Shown piece after piece: positions 53,191 to 61,153 of a stretch of DNA of 64,000 nucleotides (positions are counted from its first letter, which is position 1; the number at the start of each line of letters is the position of its first letter). Source of the stretch: UMGS1883 sp045656865. Its GTDB lineage: Bacteria; Bacillota; Clostridia; UMGS1883. A model generated the notes under the pieces. It worked only from the letters and a program-made list of their open reading frames with translations. It had not been told where the DNA came from and searched no databases. Where the stretch lies: contig JAZOSB010000026.1 in NCBI GenBank assembly GCA_045656865.1, positions 1-64,000 on the forward strand. Reading direction: 5' to 3'. A program made the translations under genes and the position numbers.

Positions 53191-54522
53191 GTGGCTATAA
53201 AAATCGGATTCGTGTCTCTGGGATGTAACAAAAACCTTTGTGATACGGAAAATATGATGGGTATTCTTCTGGAAAATGGTTTTGAAATAACCCCATATCC
53301 CGAGGAAGCAGAGGTCATCATTGTGAATACCTGTGGCTTTATCGAAAGTGCACAGCAGGAATCAATAGATACCATACTTGAAATGGCAAGCTATAAGGAG
53401 AAAAATTGTAAACTGCTTGTAGTATGTGGATGTCTTGCACAGCGTTTTTATAAAGAAATAATGGATGAATTGCCAGAAATTGATGTTGTTGTCGGTACAA
53501 CTGCATTTGACGAAATTGCCGAGGCGATTAAAGACGGACTTTCAGGAAAAAAATCATCATATATTTATGATATAGACAAGGATGTTCCTGAGGATTTGCC
53601 GAGAGTCAGAACAACACCTCACTATACAGCCTATCTGAAGATTGCTGAGGGTTGTGACAATAAATGTACATATTGTGCAATTCCATATATCCGCGGAAAA
53701 TACCGAAGCAGGAGTGAGGAAGCAATACTTTCCGAGGCACAGGCACTTGCGGATGATGGGGTAAAGGAAATTATTGTAGTGGCTCAGGACACAACACGTT
53801 ACGGAACTGATTTGTATGGGGAGAAGAGGATTTCATCCCTGCTCCATAGGCTTTGCCTGATTGATGGAATAGAATGGGTGCGTGTACATTATTCTTACCC
53901 TGAAGAGCTTGATGATGAGCTTATACAGACTATCAAAAACGAAGAGAAAATAGTAAAATATCTTGATATTCCCGTTCAGCACGGCTCAAGCAGTGTTCTT
54001 AAAAGGATGGGAAGAAAAACAACCCGTGAAAAGCTTGAAGCCTTAATTGAAAAGCTAAGGAGAGAAATTCCCGACATTACTCTCCGCACAAGCATCATTG
54101 CAGGCTTCCCCGGTGAAACAGAGGAGGAATTTTCCGAGCTTTGCGAGTTTCTTGAAAAGGTCAAATTTGACCGTGTTGGTGTATTTGCCTATTCCTGTGA
54201 GGAGGGCACACCTGCCGCGAGGATGACAGGTCAACTGCCAACGGAAATAAAGAAAGCCCGCCGTGATAAGGTGATGGAGCTTTGTCAGAAAATTTCTCTT
54301 TCAAGAAATGAATTAATGATTGGAAAAACCCTTACAGTTATGACCGAGGGGTTTGAAGATAACCTGTATTATGGAAGGAGCGCTGGAGAAAGCATCGAGA
54401 TAGACCCGAAAATTTATTTTGGTGCTCACAGAGAGCTTTCCGCAGGAGATTTCGTGGATGTAGTGATAAAATCCGCCGATAATTATGACCTTTACGGCGA
54501 AGAAATTGAAAGGATGGTTTGA
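53191..54522 (+). CDS. rimO: Ribosomal protein S12 methylthiotransferase RimO
   Basis: A 443-residue methylthiotransferase. The N-terminal UPF0004 domain begins 'IGFVSLGCNKNLCDTENMMG' and carries 'VNTCGFIESAQQES'. The radical SAM core has C155-x3-C159-x2-C162 ('CDNKCTYC'), and a TRAM domain ends the protein. The 'SLGCNKNLCDTE' and 'IRGKYRSRSEE' wording is that of RimO rather than MiaB. It modifies Asp88 of ribosomal protein S12. The start is GTG, preceded by GAGGTGG. Confidence 0.95.
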   Translation: MAIKIGFVSLGCNKNLCDTENMMGILLENGFEITPYPEEAEVIIVNTCGFIESAQQESIDTILEMASYKEKNCKLLVVCGCLAQRFYKEIMDELPEIDVVVGTTAFDEIAEAIKDGLSGKKSSYIYDIDKDVPEDLPRVRTTPHYTAYLKIAEGCDNKCTYCAIPYIRGKYRSRSEEAILSEAQALADDGVKEIIVVAQDTTRYGTDLYGEKRISSLLHRLCLIDGIEWVRVHYSYPEELDDELIQTIKNEEKIVKYLDIPVQHGSSSVLKRMGRKTTREKLEALIEKLRREIPDITLRTSIIAGFPGETEEEFSELCEFLEKVKFDRVGVFAYSCEEGTPAARMTGQLPTEIKKARRDKVMELCQKISLSRNELMIGKTLTVMTEGFEDNLYYGRSAGESIEIDPKIYFGAHRELSAGDFVDVVIKSADNYDLYGEEIERMV

Positions 54523-54524
54523 TT

Positions 54525-55064
54525 ATGAATTTACCTAACAAGCTTACAATGGCGAGAATAGTTTTAATCCCGATTTTTATGATTGCTTTGCTTCTGGAAT
54601 TTTATTATACAGCTCTTATAATTTTCTGTGTGGCGGCAATTACCGATTTCTTTGACGGCTATCTTGCAAGAAAACATAACCTTGTTTCATCTTTCGGAAA
54701 AATTATGGACCCCCTTGCGGATAAGCTTCTTGTATTCAGCGCGCTTATTTGCTTCATTCAGCTTGAAAAAGTATCAGTATGGGCACCAATTATTATTATT
54801 GCCCGCGAATTTTTTGTTACCAGTATGCGTGTTGTTGCCGTTTCCAAGGGTAAGGTTATTGCGGCATCCTGGTGGGGTAAGGTAAAGACAAATGTTCAGC
54901 TTTTTGCTATTATAGGCGCAATGCTTATTTTTGCCCTGGGAAGAATTATACCCCGCGGTGGTGAAATAGCAGCAATCCTTATCTGGCTTTCAGCTTTCTT
55001 TACAATTGCAAGCTGGGTTGCCTATATTCGTGAAAATATCACTGTGTTTGAGGATGAGAAATAA
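54525..55064 (+). CDS. pgsA: CDP-diacylglycerol-glycerol-3-phosphate phosphatidyltransferase
   Basis: A 179-residue membrane enzyme of the CDP-alcohol phosphotransferase family, with the signature 'DFFDGYLARKHNLVSSFGKIMDPLADKLL' (D-G-x2-A-R-x8-G-x3-D-x3-D) and four to five hydrophobic helices. It makes phosphatidylglycerol phosphate. It follows rimO, an arrangement conserved in Firmicutes. ATG 54525 is chosen over TTG 54519. Confidence 0.95.
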   Translation: MNLPNKLTMARIVLIPIFMIALLLEFYYTALIIFCVAAITDFFDGYLARKHNLVSSFGKIMDPLADKLLVFSALICFIQLEKVSVWAPIIIIAREFFVTSMRVVAVSKGKVIAASWWGKVKTNVQLFAIIGAMLIFALGRIIPRGGEIAAILIWLSAFFTIASWVAYIRENITVFEDEK

Positions 55065-55077
55065 GGGGGAACTGCAT

Positions 55078-56196
55078 ATGCAGTACAGCAGAGTCACTGC
55101 CCTTATCAGTAAAGAGGCAATAAGACATAATATTGAAAATATTAAAAAGCTTATTCCTGATGGTGTAAAGATAATGCCCATAATCAAGGCTGACGGATAC
55201 GGCCACGGTGCGGATGTGTTTGCAGATGTTTTGGAGGATGTATCAGATTGTTTTGCAGTTGCCATTATTGAGGAAGCCCTCGAGCTTCGTAATCACGGAG
55301 TAAAAATCCCGATAATGATTCTGGGATACACCAATCCCATATATTTTGAAATGGCAATAGAAAATGATATAACCGTTACAATTCTTACTTTTGATGATGC
55401 ACTTAAAATGTCTGAAATAGCTGAAAAAACAGGCAAAACAGCAAAAATACATATTCCCGTTGATACTGGAATGTCACGAATTGGCTTCACCCCCGATGAA
55501 AAGGGAGCGGATGAAGTATCAAAAATAGCTTCTCTTGATAACCTTTTACTTGAAGGTGTGTTTACCCATTTTGCAACATCTGATGAGGCAAATAAAGAAT
55601 TTACTATTCTTCAGGCAAAGAGGTTTGGAGAATTTAAAGAGCTTCTTTTACTTCGCGGAGTAAAGCCTAAAATTTTCCACTGTGCAAACAGCGGTGCGAT
55701 TATGCAGCATAGTGAGTATTCTTTTGATATGGTGCGTGCAGGAATTATCCTTTACGGGCTTTATCCCTCGGAAGAGGTGGATAAAACCCTCCTTGACCTT
55801 ACGCCTGTAATGGAGCTTCGCACCCATATTGCATTGGTGAAAACAATAAAAAAAGGTGACACTGTAAGCTATGGAAGAACGTTTGCAGCAGAAAAGGATA
55901 TGAAAATTGCTACAATCCCCGTGGGCTATGCAGACGGCTACCCCAGACTTCTTTCCAACAAGGGAAGAGTTATCGTAAACGGCAATTATGCCCCCATAAC
56001 GGGAAGAGTGTGTATGGACCAGTTTATGATTGATGTCAGCCATATTGAAAATGTTAATGCAGGGGATGAGGTTGTCCTCATAGGTCAAAAAGACGGATTG
56101 TGTGTAAGTGCCGATGAAATCGCAAAACTGACAGGCACAATCAACTACGAGGTTACGTGCAATATAAGTAAGCGTGTACCGAGGGAAGTGGTATAA
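55078..56196 (+). CDS. alr: Alanine racemase
   Basis: A 372-residue PLP enzyme (fold type III) with the Schiff-base lysine K37 in 'MPIIKADGYGHG', 'VDTGMSRIGF', 'HCANSGAIMQ' and the 'VGYADGYPR' and 'GRVCMDQFMIDV' motifs of the second domain, which hold the catalytic Tyr and substrate Arg. It makes D-alanine for peptidoglycan. ATG 55078 with AAGGGGG is used; the longer ORF runs into pgsA. Its stop overlaps the radA start (TAATG). Confidence 0.96.
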   Translation: MQYSRVTALISKEAIRHNIENIKKLIPDGVKIMPIIKADGYGHGADVFADVLEDVSDCFAVAIIEEALELRNHGVKIPIMILGYTNPIYFEMAIENDITVTILTFDDALKMSEIAEKTGKTAKIHIPVDTGMSRIGFTPDEKGADEVSKIASLDNLLLEGVFTHFATSDEANKEFTILQAKRFGEFKELLLLRGVKPKIFHCANSGAIMQHSEYSFDMVRAGIILYGLYPSEEVDKTLLDLTPVMELRTHIALVKTIKKGDTVSYGRTFAAEKDMKIATIPVGYADGYPRLLSNKGRVIVNGNYAPITGRVCMDQFMIDVSHIENVNAGDEVVLIGQKDGLCVSADEIAKLTGTINYEVTCNISKRVPREVV

Positions 56197-57542
56197 TGAA
56201 AGCAAAAACAGTATTTGTATGTAAAGAATGCGGAAACGAATCTGCAAAATGGATGGGAAAGTGTCCGGGCTGCGGTACGTGGAACTCTATGATAGAAGAG
56301 GTAATTGAAAAAACCTCGGAAGCAAAAATCCGCAAAAAGGTTTCCCCCATTTTAATTAAAGAAGTTTCTACAGATGAGGGCGAACGTCACAGCGCAGGAA
56401 GTGCCGAGCTTGACAGAGTGCTTGGCGGCGGAATTGTGAAAGGCTCTCTTGTGCTTTGCGGTGGTGAACCGGGAATTGGTAAATCCACACTTTTGCTTCA
56501 GGTTGCAAAATTTGCTTCGGGAAGCGGAAAAGTCCTCTATGTATCTGGTGAGGAATCAGATAAGCAGATAAAACTCCGTGCCGAAAGACTCGGTGCAGTG
56601 TCGGACAACCTTTATGTGCTTAACGAAACAGACCTTGAATCAATCCTGTCGGCAATAGAGGTTATGAAGCCATCTCTTATTATTGCCGATTCAATACAGA
56701 CGCTTTATTCAGGTAATCTTACCTCAGCTCCGGGCAGTGTAGGGCAGGTAAGAGAGTGTACCCTTAAATTTATGGAGCTTGCAAAAAGTACGGGAACAAC
56801 GATATTTATTGTCGGACACGTTACAAAGGAAGGCTCAATTGCAGGTCCGAGAGTACTGGAGCATATGGTGGACTCGGTACTGTATTTCGAGGGCGAAAGA
56901 CACCAGAGTTACCGAATTGTCCGTGCGGTAAAAAACCGTTTTGGTTCTACCAATGAAATCGGCGTTTTTGAAATGACAGACAAGGGGCTGAAGGATGTTC
57001 CCAATCCCTCATTGATGCTTCTTTCCGGAAGACCTGTTGATGCCCCCGGTTCGGCAATAGTGTGTTCTGTTGAGGGGACAAGACCTATACTTGCGGAAAT
57101 TCAGGCACTTGTGTCAAAAAGCAGCTTTGCAATGCCAAGACGAATGGCAACGGGCGTTGACTTTAACAGGGTTTCCCTCATTATGACCGTTTTGGAAAAG
57201 AGAATGGGACTTAATCTCGGCGATCAGGACGCATACGTTAATGTCACAGGGGGAATCAGACTTGACGAGTCTGCAACAGACCTTGCAATAGCCTGTGCCA
57301 TTGCATCAAGCTTCCGCAATCAGCCTCTTCCGTCGGATATGGCATTCTTTGGAGAGGTTGGACTGACGGGTGAAATCCGTACAGTAACTCAGGCGGCAAG
57401 GCGTATTGCAGAAATTCAGAAAATGGGATTTAGGCGCTGTATGTTCCCCTTTGACTGTCTTGGAAGCCTTGACAAGTGTGAGGGAATAGAGCTTCTTGCA
57501 GTTCGGTCGCTGTCTGATGCACTTCAATATATCAAGAGGTAG
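56196..57542 (+). CDS. radA: DNA repair protein RadA
   Basis: A 448-residue RecA-like protein. It has a C4 zinc finger (C9, C12, C23, C26), Walker A 'GEPGIGKST' (90-98), the RadA-specific K246-N-R-F-G250 motif, and a C-terminal Lon-protease-like domain without protease activity ('VTGGIRLDESATDLAIA'). It promotes branch migration in recombination. It is coupled to alr by a 1-base overlap. Confidence 0.96.
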   Translation: MKAKTVFVCKECGNESAKWMGKCPGCGTWNSMIEEVIEKTSEAKIRKKVSPILIKEVSTDEGERHSAGSAELDRVLGGGIVKGSLVLCGGEPGIGKSTLLLQVAKFASGSGKVLYVSGEESDKQIKLRAERLGAVSDNLYVLNETDLESILSAIEVMKPSLIIADSIQTLYSGNLTSAPGSVGQVRECTLKFMELAKSTGTTIFIVGHVTKEGSIAGPRVLEHMVDSVLYFEGERHQSYRIVRAVKNRFGSTNEIGVFEMTDKGLKDVPNPSLMLLSGRPVDAPGSAIVCSVEGTRPILAEIQALVSKSSFAMPRRMATGVDFNRVSLIMTVLEKRMGLNLGDQDAYVNVTGGIRLDESATDLAIACAIASSFRNQPLPSDMAFFGEVGLTGEIRTVTQAARRIAEIQKMGFRRCMFPFDCLGSLDKCEGIELLAVRSLSDALQYIKR

Positions 57543-57546
57543 TAAT

Positions 57547-58269
57547 ATGGCTAAAACAGTATTTATAACGGGTAGCTCCCGCGGAATAGGTGCAGCAATT
57601 GCAAAAACCTTTCACCAAAGCGGATATAATGTTGCTATAAATTATAATCATAGTGAGGAAGAGGCAATTGCTCTTTCAAATTCCCTTTCGGGAAGCCTTC
57701 TTTTAAAAGGCGATGTTTCAAAAGAAGATGATGTGAAAGAAATGATTTCCAAAACTGTTTCTCATTTTGGAAGTATTGATGTTCTTGTGAATAATGCAGG
57801 AATTTCTGTGGTGAATCTTCTCACCGATACAACTTTGGAGGAATGGGAAAGGCTTTTTTCAATAAATGTAACCGGAACATTCCTTGCAAGTAAATATGCC
57901 GCAAAAGAAATGATAAAAAATCACAGCGGTAAAATTATAAACATAGGCTCTATATGGGGCGTAAGCGGTGCCTCAACGGAAAGCTGTTACAGTGCCTCAA
58001 AGGGTGCTGTGATAGCTTTTACAAAGGCACTGGCAAAGGAACTCGGCCCCTCGGGAATAACAGTCAACTGTGTTGCTCCCGGTTTTATTGACACTGATAT
58101 GAACAGCGATGTAACAGAGGATGACAGAGTGGCGTTCTGTGAGGAAACACCGCTTGGCAGAATAGGAAATCCTGAAGAAGTTGCAAAAACAGTTCACTTC
58201 CTTGCATCCGATAATGCAAGCTTCATAACGGGGCAGATTATAGGTGTTGACGGCGGAGTAATAGTTTAA
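57547..58269 (+). CDS. Short-chain dehydrogenase/reductase, FabG-like
   Basis: A 240-residue classical SDR with the NAD(P)-binding 'TGSSRGIGAAIA', 'NNAGIS', catalytic Y148-x3-K152 ('CYSASK') and 'PGFIDTDM', ending in 'GQIIGVDGGVIV'. Length and wording resemble 3-oxoacyl-ACP reductase, but no fatty-acid genes are adjacent, so the substrate is open. ATG 57547 with AGAGG is chosen over a start inside radA. No conventional terminator follows; the next feature is the long hairpin before the Cys-rich gene. Confidence 0.88.
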   Translation: MAKTVFITGSSRGIGAAIAKTFHQSGYNVAINYNHSEEEAIALSNSLSGSLLLKGDVSKEDDVKEMISKTVSHFGSIDVLVNNAGISVVNLLTDTTLEEWERLFSINVTGTFLASKYAAKEMIKNHSGKIINIGSIWGVSGASTESCYSASKGAVIAFTKALAKELGPSGITVNCVAPGFIDTDMNSDVTEDDRVAFCEETPLGRIGNPEEVAKTVHFLASDNASFITGQIIGVDGGVIV

Positions 58270-58292
58270 ACTGAATATATTAACAGAATAAT

Positions 58293-58320
58293 CACAAATA
58301 AAGTCCTCCTTCATATAATG
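58293..58320 (+). promoter_or_regulatory. Sigma-K-like promoter inside the SD-blocking hairpin
   Basis: CAC (58293-58295), 16 bases, CATATAATG (58312-58320). This fits the Bacillus sigma-K pattern mAC-N16-CATAnnnTA except for the last base. The expected start (about 58326) lies downstream of the anti-SD arm. The assignment is by eye and the motif is short, so chance is possible. Confidence 0.45.
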
Positions 58321-58359
58321 GTATTAGGCAATGCCTACCAATTATATAAGGAGGACTTT
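58300..58359 (+). promoter_or_regulatory. Long hairpin that sequesters the ribosome binding site
   Basis: AAAGTCCTCCTT (58300-58311) pairs perfectly with AAGGAGGACTTT (58348-58359). After one bulged C, ATATAAT pairs with ATTATAT. After that, TGGTA..AGGC pairs with GCCTACCA around an AAT loop. The AAGGAGG used to start the Cys-rich gene (ATG 58362) lies wholly inside the outer stem. There is no T tract, so a classical terminator is less likely than translational control. Confidence 0.8.
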
Positions 58360-58361
58360 CT

Positions 58362-59189
58362 ATGGAAGAAAAACTTACCGGTTCCTTTGGCTGTAAGGAA
58401 AAGGTTTGTATACAGACGGATAAAATTTATGATTCCTGCAGAAGCAAGGAATGTATAGAATGTATGAGAGTGTACTTAACTGAAACAGGTCAGGAAATTG
58501 TTGACCGTGCAGTCGATGTAAAATGCAGAAAATCTGAAGTTATCTGGGTGTTCAGCGATGTTGAAAAAATGCCATTTAACCGCGGCTATTATACTGTTGA
58601 CCTCACTTTCTTTTTCCGTGTTTCTCTCGATGTTTATACCGGAGTATCACGCCCGGTTACTGTCGAGGGTGTTGCGACCTACAATAAAAAGGTTGTTCTT
58701 TTCGGAAGCGAGGGAAGTGCAAAAATTTTCACATCCCGTTACAAGGAAGACAGCTTCGACCCTCAGCTTTGGCAGAAAACTAATATGCCCAAGGCAGTAG
58801 TTGAAACCCTTGACCCCATTTGCCTCGGCGTAAAGGTTGCAGAACCAGGTGAAAGATGCTGTAAGTTCAGCGACGACGAAATTGATGTATGTAATATTCC
58901 CGATTGCGTTTGCAGAGTGTTCGAGGACAGATTTGTAAACTGCAGAAACGAGCAGAAGAAGGTATATGTTTCCCTCGGTCTTTTCACTATTATAAAGCTT
59001 GAGAGAAATGTTCAGCTTCTTATTCCTGCATATGATTTCTGTATCCCCGAAAAGGAATGTGTTGCAAGCTCGCCTGATGACCCCTGCGAGATTTTTGCAA
59101 ATATCAATTTCCCTATTGACGAATTTTTCCCTCCCGTTGAGGATTGCTTAAACGGAGACTCTCCTGACTGCTGTTGCGGTGATGAGTAG
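58362..59189 (+). CDS. Cys-rich conserved clostridial protein, possible spore-coat component
   Basis: A 275-residue protein without signal peptide or membrane helix. It has about 25 cysteines in clusters: 'CKEKVC', 'CRSKECIEC' near the N-terminus, 'CCKFSDDEIDVCNIPDCVCR' in the middle, and a Cys/Asp end 'CLNGDSPDCCCGDE'. The rest is predicted beta-rich ('VDLTFFFRVSLDVYTGVSRPV'). I do not recognise a named family. The high cysteine content, a sigma-K-like promoter and the spore-forming host make a disulfide-linked spore coat or envelope role plausible, but this is inference. Translation from read-through RNA should be blocked by the upstream hairpin. Confidence 0.75.
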   Translation: MEEKLTGSFGCKEKVCIQTDKIYDSCRSKECIECMRVYLTETGQEIVDRAVDVKCRKSEVIWVFSDVEKMPFNRGYYTVDLTFFFRVSLDVYTGVSRPVTVEGVATYNKKVVLFGSEGSAKIFTSRYKEDSFDPQLWQKTNMPKAVVETLDPICLGVKVAEPGERCCKFSDDEIDVCNIPDCVCRVFEDRFVNCRNEQKKVYVSLGLFTIIKLERNVQLLIPAYDFCIPEKECVASSPDDPCEIFANINFPIDEFFPPVEDCLNGDSPDCCCGDE

Positions 59190-59192
59190 AAT

Positions 59193-59229
59193 AACGAAGA
59201 GCCAAGTGCATTGCACTTGGCTCTTCGTT
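59193..59229. terminator. Palindromic hairpin between the Cys-rich gene and kduD
   Basis: An 18-bp perfect inverted repeat (59193-59210 and 59212-59229) between convergent genes. T runs are short on both sides, so it probably works as a moderate bidirectional terminator. Confidence 0.75.
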
Positions 59230-59240
59230 GTAAACCTGTC

Positions 59241-60029
59241 TTATTTGGGCTGTTTGCCGATATAAGCAAGGATACCGCCGTCAACATAAAGAATGTGACC
59301 GTTAACTGCATCAGATGCATTAGAAGCAAGGAATACCGCCGGTCCAACAAGCTCTTCGGGGTCAAGCCATCTGCCTGCAGGTGTCTTTGCGCAGATAAAG
59401 CTGTCGAAGGGATGCTTGCTTCCGTCAGCCTGAGGCTCGCGGAGGGGAGCAGTCTGGGGAGTAGCAATGTAACCGGGTCCGATACCGTTACACTGAATGT
59501 TGAATTCACCGTACTCGGAACAGATGTTTCTTGTAAGCATCTTAAGACCGCCCTTTGCAGCTGCTTAAGCAGATACAGTTTCTCGGGCAAGCACACTCAT
59601 CATTGAGCAGATGTTTATAATCTTACCTGCACCTTTCTTGAGCATAGAGGGGATAACTGCCTTTGATACAATGAAAGGAGCGTTAAGGTCAACATCGATA
59701 ACCTGTCTGAATTCTGCAGCAGTCATTTCATGCATAGGAATTCTCTTGATGATACCTGCGTTGTTTACAAGAATGTCAATAACGCCAACTTCCTTTTCAA
59801 TCTGAGCAACCATTGCATTTACAGCATCTTCGTCTGTAACGTCGCAAACGTAACCCTTTGCATCAATACCTTCTGCCTTATAAGCTTCAATACCTTTGTC
59901 AACAAGCTCCTGCTTGATGTCATTGAATACAACCTTAGCACCTGCGTTTGCAAGACCTTTTGCAATTGCAAATCCGATACCGTAGCTTGCACCTGTTACA
60001 AGTGCAACTTTTCCGTCAAGTCTGAACAT
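59241..60029 (-). pseudogene. kduD: kduD-type SDR dehydrogenase with a stop at the catalytic tyrosine
   Basis: 262 codons, homologous end to end with 2-deoxy-D-gluconate 3-dehydrogenase / gluconate 5-dehydrogenase. It has 'LVTGASYGIGFAIAKGLA', 'NNAGIIKRIPM', catalytic Ser in 'INICSMMS', and the end 'GHILYVDGGILAYIGKQP'. Codon 155 (59565-59567) is TAA where family members have the Tyr of Y-A-A-A-K; the Lys (159) and all downstream sequence are intact and in frame. The two parts are therefore a single gene with one nonsense change. The truncated product lacks Tyr, Lys and the substrate loop, so it should be inactive unless the stop is read through or is an assembly error. Confidence 0.9.
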
Positions 60030-60049
60030 AATAGTCTACCTCCAATTTA

Positions 60050-60880
60050 TTACAGTAAGTCTTTTGTTTCAATATGGTCCATATCGGTGAACTCCTGATT
60101 TTCACCGCACATAGCCCAGATGAAGGAATAAGCTTTTGTACCAACACCGCTGTGAATAGACCAGCTGGGGGAGATAACAGCTTCTTCATTGTGCATAATG
60201 ATGTGTCTTGTTTCTGTGGGCTCACCCATCATATGGAATACAGCATCATTTTCACCCATATCAAGGTAGAGATAAACTTCCATACGTCTGTCGTGAGTAT
60301 GAGAGGGCATTGTGTTCCAGTTTGAGCCCGGCTCAAGCTGAGTAAGACCCATGGAAAGCTGACAGCTCTTGATTACTTCGGGGTGGATGTACTGATTGAT
60401 AACTCTCTTGTTACAATCTTCAACGCTGCCGCAGGGAACTTTCTTTGCCTTTGTAATATCAATCTTAACTGTGGGGTAAGATGTGTGAGCGGGGCAGGAA
60501 GAAATGTAGAACTTTGCAGGGTTTTCTGCGTCACAGCTCTTGAATGTGATTTCCTTGTTACCCATACCGATATAGATACCGTCACGGGAGTTCATTTCGT
60601 ATTCAACACCGTCGATTGTGATAATACCCTTACCACCGATGTTGATACAACCCATTTCTCTTCTCTGAAGGAAATAATCTGCAGCAAGTTCCTTGCCTGC
60701 TTCCAGCTTAAGCTCTGCGAATACGGGCATAGCACCTGCTGTAATGATTCTGTCAATATGGCTGTAAACCATTCTGGTGTTGTCCTTTGTAAAGAGGTTT
60801 GCGATATGAAATTCCTCTCTGAGCCTTTCTGTGGTATAATGCTTTGCGTCTTTTGCGTTTGATGCCTGTCTAACTTCCAT
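60050..60880 (-). CDS. kduI: 5-keto-4-deoxyuronate isomerase (KduI)
   Basis: A 276-residue cupin isomerase with 'GYINIGGKG'-like 'GCINIGGKGIITIDG', 'IHPEVIKSCQLSMGLTQLEPGSNWNTMPSHTHDRRMEVYLYLDM' (zinc His and Glu ligands) and 'SPSWSIHSGVGT'. It converts 4-deoxy-L-threo-5-hexosulose uronate to 3-deoxy-D-glycero-2,5-hexodiulosonate, the substrate of KduD, in breakdown of pectin or glycosaminoglycan unsaturated uronates. ATG 60880 has AAGGAGG 11 bases upstream. The frame stays open upstream into an unrelated domain remnant, so the longer ORF is not the gene. It forms an operon with kduD. Confidence 0.94.
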   Translation of the reverse strand: MEVRQASNAKDAKHYTTERLREEFHIANLFTKDNTRMVYSHIDRIITAGAMPVFAELKLEAGKELAADYFLQRREMGCINIGGKGIITIDGVEYEMNSRDGIYIGMGNKEITFKSCDAENPAKFYISSCPAHTSYPTVKIDITKAKKVPCGSVEDCNKRVINQYIHPEVIKSCQLSMGLTQLEPGSNWNTMPSHTHDRRMEVYLYLDMGENDAVFHMMGEPTETRHIIMHNEEAVISPSWSIHSGVGTKAYSFIWAMCGENQEFTDMDHIETKDLL

Positions 60881-60904
60881 TTTATTAAAATCCTCCTTTA
60901 TATA

Positions 60905-61033
60905 ATTACCAAATACTTCAATCTGTGTCAATGCCGCCCAAGAAAGCGGATAAGAAACCTGCTTGAAATTTACAAGCTTAACGTATGTAGTTTCTTTTGC
61001 CTCAAACTGGATTGCCTGTCCGTCAGCAATTCC
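60905..61033 (-). pseudogene. C-terminal remnant of a discoidin (F5/8 type C)-like domain protein
   Basis: Minus-strand translation gives 'IADGQAIQFEAKETTYVKL' then 'SWAALTQIEVFGN', which has the pattern of the last strands of discoidin/CBM32-type domains (x-Y-V-K-L ... W-A-A-L-T-x-I-x-V-F-G). An in-frame TAA (61034-61036) precedes it and no start is left. It runs without a stop into kduI in the same frame. Such domains are common at the end of polysaccharide-degrading enzymes, which fits the kdu context, so it is probably what remains of a deleted upstream gene. Confidence 0.65.
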
Positions 61034-61056
61034 TTAAAAATATCATTGCTAAATTA

Positions 61057-61062
61057 ATTATA
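61057..61062 (-). promoter_or_regulatory. -10 element for kduI-kduD
   Basis: TATAAT on the minus strand with no good -35 at 16-17 bases (CATACA or ACATAC). A perfect -10 without a -35 suits an activator-dependent promoter, and the divergent AraC-type gene is the obvious candidate. Confidence 0.5.
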
Positions 61063-61084
61063 ACATAAAAAATTTCAATGTATG

Positions 61085-61134
61085 TTGCAAAATTTAATGT
61101 TTTTGTTGCAAATCTCACCATTAAGTGGTAAAAT
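61085..61134 (+). promoter_or_regulatory. AraC-gene promoter overlapping a TGTTGCAAA direct repeat
   Basis: -35 TTGCAA (61106-61111), 17-base spacer, -10 TAAAAT (61129-61134). TGTTGCAAA occurs twice with the same orientation (TTGCAA at 61085-61090 and 61106-61111), 21 bases apart, or two helical turns. One copy forms the -35 box; the other abuts the kduI -35 position. This is the layout expected for an AraC-type regulator that represses itself and activates the divergent operon. Confidence 0.55.
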
Positions 61135-61153
61135 AAAGTCAGGAGGCGATATT

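Noticed and set aside
59565..59567. TAA as a recoded sense codon in kduD
   Set aside because: TAA ends many other genes here in the normal way, and known recoding uses TGA or TAG; a nonsense change or assembly error is simpler.
59211..59606. Plus-strand frame of 131 codons opposite kduD
   Set aside because: Complement of a gene with clear homology on the other strand; composition follows that gene.
60881..60931. KduI start at TTG 60931
   Set aside because: It would include discoidin-remnant sequence; ATG 60880 has a strong AAGGAGG and gives the family N-terminus.
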